Positions 1-12,208 of a DNA stretch of 64,000 nucleotides are shown here, one piece after another (position 1 is the first letter of the stretch; each line of letters starts with the position of its first letter). The translations under genes and the position numbers were made by a program. The stretch covers positions 124,001 through 188,000 of the forward strand of contig JAFEKR010000012.1 of the NCBI GenBank assembly GCA_019022495.1. The letters run 5' to 3'. Source of the stretch: Epichloe hybrida (Eukaryota > Ascomycota > Sordariomycetes > Hypocreales > Clavicipitaceae). The notes below the pieces were generated by a model. That model was not told the DNA's origin, did no database searches, and saw nothing but the letters and a program-made list of their open reading frames with translations.

Positions 1-640
1 GGGCTTTGCCGAGGTTCGACGCTGTGTGCCAGTGGGTTAATAAGGTAATAATAAGTGGTCGAGAGGGGGATTGGTTGGTTATTAGGCTGGTTAGCGCCGA
101 TGGACTCTGGGGAAAGAAGCCGAGGGATATTAAGTCGTGCCCCGCCTCAACCTTACATATGTATTACTCGGTGTTGACTCTGTTGAGTGAAGTGGCATCG
201 GGTTCCTCATTCCTTTTGGTCGTCATCCACGTGGTGCATCTCAGTCCCCAACAACAACAGCTATGATTATTAGCCAGCACCGACAGAACCACACCGTTGG
301 CATATATCTGCCGACGCCGTGGACCCGACGCCGTCGACTCGGCGGCCTGTACATAGGCAAGTGCGCTGGGTAACGTGGTATTAACGGCGCCGGTAGGTAG
401 GATCGCACGGAGCCGGCAATTCTTAACCCCGTGGAGCCGCCCCAGAATTCAACTTTCGACCAGACTTTTTGTCTGTTCGCATGCCTGGCACGTCTCATGT
501 CTGGTGCATGGTCATGGTCATTGGTAGCCCTCCAGCCAACAGCCGTTCGTTCACCGAGATTCCAGCTGCCAGCTGGCCTGCTGGCCTTGACGGGCACATT
601 GCATCAACCGTGCTTCCCTGCCACTGCCACTGCCACTGCC
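1..640. other. Region upstream of FOL1, no gene seen
   Basis: No open frame here looks like a conserved protein. The last 20 bases before the FOL1 start are a short CACTGC hexamer repeat (about 619-640) that runs into the start context GCCATGG. An in-frame ATG exists at 431, but the stretch it would add looks like untranslated leader rather than protein. Confidence 0.5.
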
Positions 641-2383
641 ATGGCTACGTCTGCGCCTTCCCTCTTGCAGATTATGCGCAACGGGGCGGGTATCCGTCAC
701 CACAGACAGCTGGCACCACTTGCTGACTGTCGTTCCCAAATCACCACGCGATGCTCGCGTCATTCTTTACTCCTCAGCCCTTCTCGCAGAACTTCACACC
801 AGTTTGGCCCATCATGGACAGCCCCACAAATATCGGCACGCACTCATTCGGCTTGTGCATGTCATGGCGGGAGCCGCAAGAAGAAGGCCTATATCGCCCT
901 TGGAAGCAATCTGGGTGATCGAGTGGCTGAGATTGAAAAGGCATGCAACGAAATGGATCGTCGAGGCATTCGCGTGAAGCGCACGAGTAGTTTGTGGGAG
1001 ACGGAGCCAATGTATGTCCTTGACCAAGACCATTTCCTGAACGGAGCTTGCGAGGTGAGTCACTTTGCCAACGAACTCTGCTCCGCACAAGCTGCCAGTG
1101 CTGACTTGTTTTTCCATCCCCTAGGTGGAAACTGATCTGGAACCGCTCGCCTTGTTGGATGAGCTTCAATCTATAGAGAATCACCTAGGACGTCACAAGT
1201 TGATTGACAAAGGCCCCCGCAACATTGACTTGGATATCCTTCTCTACGGAGATGAAGTGGTACACAACAACCGCCTGAACGTGCCTCATATTGCCATTCC
1301 AGAGCGAGAATTCGTTCTTAGACCTTTATCGCAGTAAGCCCAATCTTGCCCAAACTAAAGGACTTGTTGCTATTGACCACAGTCTCATTGCTGACTGCCA
1401 TTTTACCTCACTGCAGATTGGTGCCATCCAAGTCGCTGGATCCATTAAAACCTCACAAATTGATACAGCATTATTTGAACGATCTCCCCGTTGGAAAACC
1501 GCTCTCGTCGATCACACCAATGGGCGGCCTGGCCGACAATCTCACACCACTTGTTCACAACAAGAGGACACAAATCATGGCCATTCTGAACTTGACCCCC
1601 GACTCCTTTTCGGACGGTGGGAAGCACAACTTGGGAAATCTCCGTGACACTGTCTTGAACCATATTCGTGGTGGCGCAACCATCATCGACGTAGGTGGCC
1701 AGTCGACAGCCCCTGGCCGACCTGAAGTTTCTGCCGAAGAGGAAGCCTCTCGTGTCATTCCCGCCGTTGAATTCATTCGATCTCTCCCTGAAGCACGAAG
1801 TATCGCCATCAGCGTGGATACCTACAGATCTTCCATTGCAGCGAGGGCTATCGCAAGTGGAGCAGACATCATCAATGACGTCTCGGCTGGATTGCTCGAC
1901 CCTGAAATGTTCTCAACGGTAGCGCGTCTCGGTAGAACCATGTGCCTGATGCATATGCGCGGCACGCCTCGAACCATGATGGACTTGAGCAATTATGAAG
2001 GCGGCTTGATTCCCACAATAGCCTCCGAGCTCCTGCAGCGAGTTGCTGCTGCGGAAGAAGCTGGCCTTCGTCGTTGGCGCATCATTCTCGACCCGGGCAT
2101 CGGCTTTGCCAAAACGAGTGATCAGAATCTGGAGCTCCTGAGGCGCCTTGAAGAGCTCAAATTTTGGCCTGGCCTGGCTGGACTGCCATGGCTTGTTGGG
2201 CCCAGCCGTAAAGGCTTTATCGGAGAAATTACCGCTGCAGAAGAGCCATCGGCGAGAATCTGGGGCACCGCCGCCGCAGTGGCGGCGGCTGTACAGGGAG
2301 GAGCAGATGTGGTTCGTGTCCATGATGCAGCAGAGATGGCCAAAGTTGCCATGATGGCCGATGCCATCTGGCGGCCCTCATGA
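641..2383 (+). CDS. FOL1: Folate synthesis protein, bifunctional HPPK-DHPS
   Basis: Exons 641-1054, 1125-1333 and 1417-2383 (529 aa) join in phase with GT...AG introns of 70 and 83 bp. The protein couples 6-hydroxymethyl-7,8-dihydropterin pyrophosphokinase to dihydropteroate synthase, two consecutive steps of folate synthesis; the second is the sulfonamide target. Residues 1-80 are rich in Arg and Ser with almost no acids, which suggests a mitochondrial presequence. The pyrophosphokinase domain starts near residue 82 (AYIALGSNLGDR) and contains GPRNIDLDILLY. The synthase domain starts near residue 259 (MAILNLTPDSFSDGG) and has LDPGIGFAK and GPSRKGFIGE. Yeast Fol1 also carries an N-terminal dihydroneopterin aldolase domain; none is visible here, so that step is presumably encoded elsewhere. 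The start at 641 was chosen for its GCCATGG context and the presequence-like N-terminus. Confidence 0.93.
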
Positions 2384-5300
2384 GAACGCGTGCTAGCCCT
2401 GCGGACTGTTGCCCTACGTATTTAGTCTCGCTGGCCGCGGAACCCGGAAATTTGGGATGAGGAACACACGGGACAAGGGCTATTCGTAAGTCCCTCGAAG
2501 TACCACGACTTTGGCGCTTTTATTTTAGTTTTCCATTTCGCCAAGAAAATGAAATCCGATAGACGGCCCTTGCAACCATAATATCAGGATGCAGACGAAA
2601 ATAATGACCGACGGCAGCAGCAGCACACCTAAACTGAATTTCACACAACAAGCCTCTTTGCTCTTCGGCTGTGCATCGATTTTTCTCTCTTGTCCTCAAT
2701 TTTTGCGGATATTAAGCTTTCAGCTATTCATTGGCTACGCTTTTCGTCCGGCCCAGCTGGTTATTTGCTTCTTTGCCTTGCTTACCATAGCTTTTGCCCA
2801 GTACCATCCCGTTTAGGCTACAATGTGGCACCAGAGGACGGGGATGAGCGGACATTATAGGAACCCTGGAGTATCTATCTCATACTCGGCTGCAGCGACC
2901 ATGCACAAGCGATCACCAGCCGGTGTACACATGCACGAGCCTCTTCCCATCCATGTGACAAGTCATATCTACCCGTCCTGTTCTTGTGTTTTTCCCTGGC
3001 GAACCAGGATTCACTCTTGTCACGAGTCTTTCTCGCCGAAAATGCGGTTTCATATCATGTACTCCGTCCGTATGTGTATCTATCAATATACCACTCCAAG
3101 GTAATTAAGGTAAATTATCTCACATGGCTGACATGGCTGCATGGAACCTGAGGGGTTTTTATTACTCATTGATCCATCTCAGCTGAAACATGGCCAAAAG
3201 AGGTCTTATGATGGCAAATTGTCGCATATTGTCGACACGCGGTGGTTATTTCCAAGGTCAAAGTGTGATAGTGACGCTTACCCGAGGGCACTACGTCTGG
3301 GGTGCTTTGCACTCCCTTGTCACGCAGCCAAAAAAAAAATCAAAAAAATCCATGCAACTCACCAGCTTTGGTTTTGCGCTTGGATGCTGAAATCTCAGGA
3401 AGATCACCGACATCAGGCGCAAGATTGAGAGCTGTCGTCGGAGCCAACAATTTAGTCTGCTTGTTCCATCGACTCGGCAACGGCGCCAACGGGTATCATG
3501 CAGTGAGACTCAAGATGAGGCACTATACGTTTCGAACATACCCGGTAGGGCTGAGACTTCGGGTTTGTGTCTCCTACTCCAGAAGACGGATGCAATGTCA
3601 AGAAATGGAGCCGATCTCCCGTGCGAGGTGATCATCTTCATTGAGGCTCGGAGAGAGCATCTCCTTGCGTGGGACAAGATCGTGCTTGCACAAGGACGAA
3701 CGTTGCCCGCAAACGGGGGTAGTCGAGCAACCCCCTGGCGCACATCAAGCGGAGGGGAAGGAGGAACCCGACACAACACGGATTATGCTCGTCTTTTTTT
3801 TATTTCGAAATTAACCATTTACCCAGTCAATGACCCTGACATGGAGATCTCGGCATGACACCATGGCTTCTTCAACTTTAACAGCAGGTGTCAGTAGAAT
3901 TCAATGGCCGAAACATGGCGTTGCAGGGAACTTTCCGGTCTGAAATGATATCCCTGCGCGAACCGGGTTGTCACGCTCTGCTTTCTGCGACAGCCTCGTC
4001 TTTGTGGATTCGTTTCATCAAGCACAAGTCAATTACGTTGACAAATATCGCCAGAAAAGAGGACAAGCATCACGTCATCAGATATTATCCTCAGGCGTTG
4101 TGTGTGAATGAGAAAACCAAACAAACACAACCATTACCCCGAAATCATCGGAAGATGACGACCAGTCCAAGTTTGAGCTGTTTTGGGGCAAAAGATCGAG
4201 ATCATCTTGCCGGCCGTCACGACAGGGCCGACCCATGTCCGAGACCCTTCGGTCTTACGTGCCTACGGAGTAATTTGGGGCTCAATCTTTTCCCCCCGGG
4301 CGTTGTCGTGTTGAGACGCTTTCGAGTGCAGCATCTTCCTTCGTTGTTTCTCCACCGCCTGCAATCTCTTGACCTGACGGTTACTCCGTACCCGGAGAGG
4401 ATTTCCGTGGTGTCCTCCTCACACGTCAGTGCAAGCCACTTTCACATAGTATGTACCCCCGAGTAAGATGTGAAGTGGGAATCAGGTGTGCTCCGTGACA
4501 AACCATCACACAAGATTGATTGGCCAACATAGCGCTCGGTCAAGAAGTGCCTCGAAACACATTCCCCCATCTCTTCAGAGACGAACAAGTCCTCGCGGCT
4601 ACCCGTTTGCCCGGTCAGGCAATTGCGGGATGAACTGGCATGGGCAGCCCTCAGCTCGCTGAACGGGGTACGGAGGTACATGTGGCTATTCTTGATGCAC
4701 GTTACTTTTGGGACGACCTGCATAGACTAGGGCAGGCCTATTCCTAGCATTGAATACTTTCGAGCAAGGTGCCAGATCCCCCCCCCTCCCTTCGTCACAG
4801 GTACAGTATCGGTACATTCGAACAAGGACTCCCTCTTCTCCAAGTCCTCGCGGCTTGCACATACGAGGCATTGCGCGTATCTTGATCTAAGTGATCCCTT
4901 CAGGTACTCCGTACGCCGTCTGCCATGTGCAAGCGGCTACAATAGCCTTTCTTGTGGAAAGCGCCATCTTGTCACACCCACGATGCCGTGTGTCGTGGGC
5001 ACAACAGCATCGTACCCCAGGCACAGGTCTACTCTCCGCGGAACCTCTGAATGAAGAAGGCACTTTCTCCGCAGTCGGCCGAGTCAGCGTTCAGCCATCG
5101 GACCACGCTTCGGGCCCACGTTTGCCATCTCTTGTGACGTTCTCTTGTGACGTTCACTTGTGACGTGGTCACGGCCAAAGGTCCCTTGTTCCTTTCAATG
5201 TAAGGCTCCCTGCGTTTTCTTCTGATTCCACATCATCTCGGTTGTTTGTATGTTTGATTGGACTGCGCTCGAGGCCGGCCAGGGTGGTCTGAGCCTCAGT

Positions 5301-6140
5301 GGCCCGCATTGTCCATTTCGGTGTGCCTCTTTTTTCATCTCTTCTCTCACCTCAATACCAATGGCCCAAGCTTTTCCTTTCCGCGTCAAAGGAAGCTCCA
5401 TGGCATGGATCACATTGCATGAGTGACACCAATAAGGTCGAGCGCAAAAGAAGAAGAAACGAAGGAACAAAATCGAAGTGTACGCCGCCCCGGCACTGCA
5501 CCTTTGGTCCCGATACTCCGCAACAACATTGGAAGAACAACAGGGCTGCGGCTAAAAGGCTCTTCAGTGAGCTGTTGAGCTGGGGGCCGAGACGGATCCT
5601 GACAGCCTAATCCGTAGCCACCAACACGATCTGGCCGAACCCAGCCGTCCATCCACATCACCGAAAAAGCCCCTGCTGACGGTTGGCACTGGGCAGTGGC
5701 TGGTAGGTGCCACTGTCCCCCCCCCCCCCCCCTTTTTGCTATTCTCTTCTGCTCGCTGCTGGAATGAAAATACCACGTAACACCGAACTAGCAATACGCG
5801 GAGTATATACGCTCTCTGCCATGAGATACGACACTCTTCCTTGGCGAAGCAGCCATGCGGTAGTCAAATTACACCATGACGGACAAAAAAACCCGATCGA
5901 TTCGAGGTGCACCATTCAAATCAAGCTGCTCTTGCTCTTGCCCCACCAGCCCTGCAGCCCAATGTGCAAGTACAAGTGTCTGCTGCTGCTCTCTTGTTGT
6001 TCCGCCAGCCCAGGACTCGCACAGGGCTCAAGGTTCTTTTGGCAGGGTCACTTGCATCAGGAGTCCATACTGGAGCTATGATACCGATGTCAAAGAATCA
6101 ACGCCTTCGCGGCGAACACAATGGCTCATTGCGCAGTTGG

Positions 6141-6171
<31 letters not shown>

Positions 6172-7380
6172 CCCCCACCCTCCCTCTCTCCTTCCCTGCC
6201 AAATTAACCCACATGGAGTTGGAAATATGGTTTCTAATCTTGCTGCGTTATGCTTAACAAATAGTAGTAGTGGAGAAAGGAAGGAAAAGGTTAAAGTAAA
6301 TGAAAAAAAAAAAATAGATGGTAATGACAAATATAAGCAGATGATAAGGAAAACAAGAAAAAAAGACCTGGGTATCCTGAGTACAGAAAATGCTCTTCCC
6401 AAGATTCGCAACACTGACTATCTATTTCCTGGTCCTGGCGGTCTCCTCTCCAACCCACGCCGTACTCTGTACGCACCGCTACAGAAAAGTGCATACGGAG
6501 GCGGACTTGGCCTCGTTCTGCCTGCCTGCTCGCCTGCCTGCTCGCCCGCCTGCCCGCCCGCCTGTCTCCGCCCGCCTGCCCGCCTGCCAACTTCCCTTCC
6601 CATGTCGTCCCCATGCTCTCTCTCATGCTGGCCTCACAGGGATGAGTGCCACTCAAACAAACAAGTCTGGCTCGAAGACTCTCCCACACCGCCCATACCC
6701 TGTTGCTTGGCTGGAGCATCCATTTTCTTCCCTTGTACTGCAAGTACTCCGCACTCTCAACACACAGGCCTTTTCTTCTTCTCCTCTTTCCCTCGGATTC
6801 AAGCTGTCCGTGTCTCGATGATATCCAAGCCATGGCGAGAGAGCCGACCAACCAGACTGCCACATCGTCATGCATCCCTTGCAGAAAGACGATGCCAAGA
6901 ACAACCCTCTACCCCACTCTTGCTGCAAGTGATCATGTAGCGTGCCAGGTGTGGATGTTTCAAGCCGCTCTCGACGTACCCCGTAGATTAAGTCTCTGAT
7001 CCCCAGAGTGCCCAATCAAAATCAAACGTCAAATTCGTTCAACGCCAATCAAACTGCCTTATCTGAAACTGCTGATGAAAAAGTATCCGATCTGTGGCCC
7101 TGCGCCCAGTGATAGTTGGCCGAGGAGCTCTTTTTAGATTCTTTCCTCTTTCCCGTGTGGTGAATGTTTCTTTCCGCCTCCCAATAGATTTTCGAGCCCT
7201 GGCCGCGCCCTCTAAGCTGTTGAGCGAGATGCTGTTGGTCTTTTGGCTCGACAGGTAATCGTACATGCTCAGGCGAAGCCTAAACCGGTAAAAAGCAATA
7301 AACAAGCAACCAGGCACTTGCTTTCATCCACAATAGCTAGCGCCGTACGGATTAGATGAATGGCTTACGGGGTCATGTCA
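2384..7380. other. Gene-poor intergenic region
   Basis: About 5 kb between the 3' ends of FOL1 and vib-1, which converge. Open frames are short and low in complexity. It holds a poly-C run near 5718, a CA dinucleotide repeat at 6141-6169, a CCTGCCCG-type repeat near 6520-6595, and three exact copies of TACGGAGTA or its complement at 4264, 4382 and 4905. I recognise no protein or RNA gene. Confidence 0.5.
6141..6169. repeat. (CA)n microsatellite
   Basis: About 14 perfect CA units followed by a C-rich stretch, within non-coding DNA. Confidence 0.9.
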
Positions 7381-9160
7381 TCACAATGCGCCCAGCCCAG
7401 TTGGCGACACAATAGATGGGTAGAAGCCTCCGGAGCTAGGGCGCACGTCGAATCGTTCCCGGTGATGATGGTCCTCAGCGCGCGCCCCCCCGCTGAAAGG
7501 GCTGGGGAGCATGTTGAAATCGAACTCGGGTTTAACCTTGCGGCTGTTGGAGAGGGTTGAGTGCAACGGATCTGCCCCGTTTCTGTTCCCAAACAAGTCG
7601 ACCCGGTCGTTGTGATTCTCATACACGACCGACCCGGTATAGTACTGGTAGGCTTTGCCGGGAGGCTTTCCGTCGTTCGAGGATGAGAAGATGCTGTCCG
7701 GTGACATCTCTTGGTGCCTGACGTTGTTGTAACCAGTGCCACGGCTGTCATAACCCGAGTTGTAGCCAAGACCAGTTCCTCCCATGCCAGAGCCGTTGCC
7801 GAAATCGCCCATTGGTCCCATTGGCCTGTATCCCCCGCTGCCAGCGGCGCCGCTGGTACCATTTCCGTGGCTGTTGCGTCTCTCGTTTTGATAATGTCCC
7901 GGTGATCGGCCGCGAACAATCATCTTGGCCGATTTCCGATAAGCCACCTTGACAAATTGATCGGCGGCCTGGGTGCCCACATCTGCCCAGAGTTCCACTA
8001 CCAAATGATAGTATTGCTGTGCTGCTCTTCGTTTGCCATTATTTTGAGTCGCTTGCTTAAATTGAATGCGCTCAAACGTATGCTCTGTGGGCATCTGTTG
8101 GGCAACCCCCTGCTGACTGCCAAATCCGTCAGAGTAAAGAGAGCGTGTAGTGCTTCCCATGCCAGGGCCTTCCCCGTACATATTGATGGCCCCGTGCGTT
8201 GTGGAGTTCGTTTTCGGGGCCAGAGGCGTCTTGTTTGGCTTGGATATCGGCCCCTTGTCTCTTTTAGGCGTATGCTGAACAAGCTCAATGTTGTGCTGCT
8301 CATTGTCTGCCACGACTGCCGAGATGCACATGGCGAAGCCATAGACTTGAAAGGTCTGTGACGCGTTGTTTCCAGAGAGAGATGCCGGTGTGAACTGGAT
8401 CGGTACGGATGGGTAATTCGGGCTCAGCGAGTAGGAACAGATGCAAGCCAGGTAGTTTCTTCTGTAGCAGGTCCATTCTCTTTCCGAGGACAGAAACGGA
8501 CCCTTGTCGATGGTTCCATTGATGTCTACTTTGATGGATGTCATACTAGGATCCATGTACTGCAAGCTTCCCAGCATTTCGATTGGTAAAAGAGGAGGAG
8601 CCTCATTTGGGCTGGTCCTGTGAGCGTACTGGTGTGAGTCCATCCTCGTGGCCGGAGGTGTGTAACCTGCCAACGGCTGTCTTCTGGAGATGGGAAACGA
8701 TGGTGCTCGAGAGAAATGGTCCGAAACTCGTCTCTGAAATGGTGCGACTGGATTGTGACCAAACTGATCTCGAGAGCTGGTGTGAGGGCCCAGATGCGGC
8801 AGGGTCGTAGTTCGATGACTATGAAGTTGCTGTTGGACATGTGCCATTCCCGTAGAGGGATTGGGGCTATTGGAGTGGTCAGCGATGCCAAAACCGGCGG
8901 TTGACGCTCTTCCAGGACTCATTGATGTTGGTCGGCAAGGGCATGGTGGTCAAGGCGACGACGTACTTGGAATTCAGACGCAACCTGCCATCTGGAGTGA
9001 AGATTGACCCACTGGGGGGATAGAAGCCAGCTGAGTCGTGCGTATAGTTTGGGCCCGGTGGCAAATCGTTGCTGGGTTGGAAGAGGCTCAAAAGGGGCGA
9101 GGCCTCAGGAGCATCTATCGTGAGCGATGAGTTGCCGCCTTCCTGGTTGTATCTATCCAT
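7381..9160 (-). CDS. vib-1: Ndt80/PhoG-type transcription factor, VIB-1/XprG family
   Basis: Exons 9160-8967 and 8866-7381 (559 aa), with a 100-bp intron (GTACGT donor, GCTGACC branch, AATAG acceptor) that joins the two frames in phase 2. The Ndt80/PhoG DNA-binding domain covers roughly residues 160-390. It includes WTCYRRNY near 195-203, a lysine/arginine-rich block (KRRAAQQYYHLVVEL) near 343-357, and KSAKMIVRGRSPGHYQ near 376-391, which is close to what I know of VIB-1 and XprG. In Neurospora and Aspergillus these nuclear regulators control heterokaryon-incompatibility cell death and the extracellular protease and starvation response. The C-terminus is Gly-, Asn- and Ser-rich and probably disordered. 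The start MDRYNQ is the first ATG in a well-behaved exon. The upstream intergenic region is unusually long. The assignment to this Ndt80 subgroup rests on motif recall. Confidence 0.9.
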
Positions 9161-12100
9161 TGGTTAGTCTGCCGGCGGACGATGCAACAAGTTGAAGAAG
9201 ACCTCAGGATTCAGGACGCGGCATGGAGTTGACTACCACAAGAGACGCTGTCCTGCCTTTCCATGCGATACGATGTGTTCAAGTACCACCAAGTCTATGG
9301 GTGATACCGCCAACGCCTAGGTTGCACGAGACAAGCAGATGGATGCGGGAGGGAACGACGCCGTCCCGGTGCCTTGATAGTTGCAAAGACACACAAGAAA
9401 TACAAACGTGGACAAGGGGAGGACGGAGTCAACAAGAACAGACGGTTGATGTAGTGATCTCTGGGACCAGACACGGCATGCAAAACAGGATAGAAATCTA
9501 AAATCGCAAGGGGGCTAGCTCTGGTCTAAACACCTAATAGCTGTTGTTGCCTGTTGCCTGTTGACTATTGCCTGGTGCTGCTGTTGTTGTTGTTGCTGAT
9601 GCTGACGGCGAGCTTACAGGACTTAGACACAGCTGGGGGCAGCAGGGTGGTGGCAGAACGGCCCCAAGAGGGTGACTTTGACTTGACCCAAACAGGCCAT
9701 AATACTGAGGAAAATAAAGAGAGCATTAAGAGAATGGTGACACTCATAGCACTGGCAATGAATGCAACGAGAACCATCTGCCAATGGGATAGTGTACCCA
9801 CCTCAATTCTCCCGTTGGGGGCTGTATATCGAGGTAGTCAAGCTCCGCACATGGCGGCGGCGAGGAGCTGTAATCGTTCTGCAAGCAAGACAGACGTCAG
9901 TTCGTCTTCTACTGCGCATGGCTGCCCGCTCCAGGATCGGTGATTCGAACAACGGCCTTGACTGGTCGGCTTGACATGAACCAACCACACCAGCCATGGC
10001 ATGAGCAACTGATTCAGACGCCGTCACCGATATACCCGTGAAGAAGACCCCCTGCTTTCCGATTTGTTAGCAAGACAAGATCCAACTACTGAGAGGCAAG
10101 ACATCAATGACACGGTGACCGGGGGGCTCCTCTTTGGGATGCCCGTGCATGTTGGGTGGGTGTGCATAGGCACGGGCAGGGTAATGCAACTGGGCCCAGA
10201 CACCAAGTGGTACAGTACATCTGAATACTCGGAGCTTCAGGCACAGTAACCAGGCGTGCAGAACTTGGCAAGGATTCTGCAGACTTGTCGGAACCAGGAC
10301 GCCACGCAACACTGGGGGTCAAAGGTTACACAAACCCTCCCAGGGTCTGTCGGGATGGGGATGATTTTCCTCGTCGCAATTTGGATCAGGTGTGCTCCAG
10401 AGAACGCTCAACATCTTTCTTGCTTTTTCGCCTCCCCACAGATCTCGCATGGAGAGATTGTCTGATGCCTTTTCTTCCGCATCTCGAAAAGAATGGCGCC
10501 CCCAGCATGATGAAAAGGGGCAAAAAGAAAAGGATGAGACACGATAAAATATTGGGCGGTAGCACAATCGAATCTGTGTTTGCAGGGACGAGAAATGAGG
10601 TTGACCTCGGTGAACATACCTTTTAGTAAAACGCATGGAATCCCATCAATGACCATTTTATAACCACTGGCCGTTGACGCATGCTTGAAGCCTGCCCAGG
10701 CTTACAAAGCCTGTCATTGCCTCAAGTTCCTCCGACAGATTTGCTCGGCGGAAACTCTAGGCGACCTGGCCGGAATGCGTTCTAGTTTAAGAAAATTTGC
10801 GTACCTTTGAAGACTGAGGATGCATTGGAGAGGACAATTCGACCCAATGTTGAGACCCTGATAATGTCAAGCAACGCCGGAAACGATCTTGTATAACCGT
10901 GAGCCTAAATATTGATCAACAAAAAAGGCTGCAACAAACGCGGACAAAACCATTTGAGATCGTTCACAAGACCTTGGGCTGCTAAGAGGACCCCTTTGAG
11001 GTCAAACATCACGTATACCCTCGATGAATGGCCCAAAAACACAAGTTGCTATTTGGGACTAGTGTGACACGTAGGTGAACACTGATATGCGTGTCGGATG
11101 TGAAGTTTCTTTTTAGAAGAGAAGAAAGAAGGCTCAAACGGAGTACTTACTCAGGATAAAATTAGGCCAAGAAGCAGTGTTTTTGTGATAGTGTGTAGCT
11201 GTTTTTTTAGGCTCGCGAGTAGATTTCCACTGTAGGGGTAAATATTCCTCTGTCACCCAGTCACTACTCAGACAGATTTGAATGATGAGTTAAATACTTT
11301 AGTTTTCACAGAAGATAGGGTTTCTTTATTTTTCTTTTTTGGCCAAGTCACGGACTTCTAGTTGAAAAGTGAAACATTAGTCAACGTTCAACTGCGACTA
11401 ACATTCGGGCCACAGACGCGTTGAAGCTTTTCCTCGAACGGTGAGCAGATGATCACTTACCACCTTTAAAGAAACAATAAGGTGCCTTCAAAAAAGGTCT
11501 TCTTCGAATAAAACGAAAGAGTTGTATGAACTCTGATCGACGTTTGAAGACTGACCAAGGATGACACAATCCCCTGTTTCGCACGAGCAGCAATTAGATC
11601 CCCTTGTGGTTGGATACGTGAAAACCATGGAGGATCAAGGTACCAAGTAACAAAAAACCCTAGGCTGGTACAAGAGTATGTTGTTCAAAGGCGAATGTGC
11701 TTAGTTCCTCGCACCATCGCCGACGTGGCTGGCATGTATCGTGTGGTAAGAAGGACTCGTGTTCGTGATTCACAACGATAAAGGTATAGAGAGAGTAAAT
11801 GTAGTACGACGTCGAGAAGATGGTTAATATAAAAAAGATTGAAAGGGCTGCTCTGCGGCGAGAAAGAAGGACAGAAAGGAGTTTAAAGAAGAAGAAGAAG
11901 AACAGCCATGGATGGGATCATCAACGGGATTTGAGCAAGAGGAAAGACACGCAGCGAGACGGGACAGTGACGTTTGAAGAAACAAACATTTCAGAAGGGT
12001 TGCGAGAGTTGGTCCCCTTTTGAGAAGAGGGCCGACCAAATGATAATTACGGAGGTCAAAGACAGGAGCTGACCAAACAGGAACCCCGGCTAACATATCC

Positions 12101-12162
12101 AGCACATGTTTTATTTTGTCAGATCTTGAGCCGAATGAAGTGAGGGAGCTGAGGGCTGAGAG

Positions 12163-12208
12163 CTGGCACCTGGCACCTGGCACCTGGCACCTGGCACCTG
12201 GCACCTGG
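12163..12208. repeat. 7-bp tandem repeat (CTGGCAC)
   Basis: Six perfect copies of CTGGCAC and a partial seventh, in non-coding DNA. Confidence 0.9.

Noticed and set aside
5876..6940. A 354-codon + strand frame
   Set aside because: It runs through a CA repeat (read as His-Thr), poly-A and Cys/Pro-rich repeats; its composition is not protein-like and a rival frame covers the same bases.
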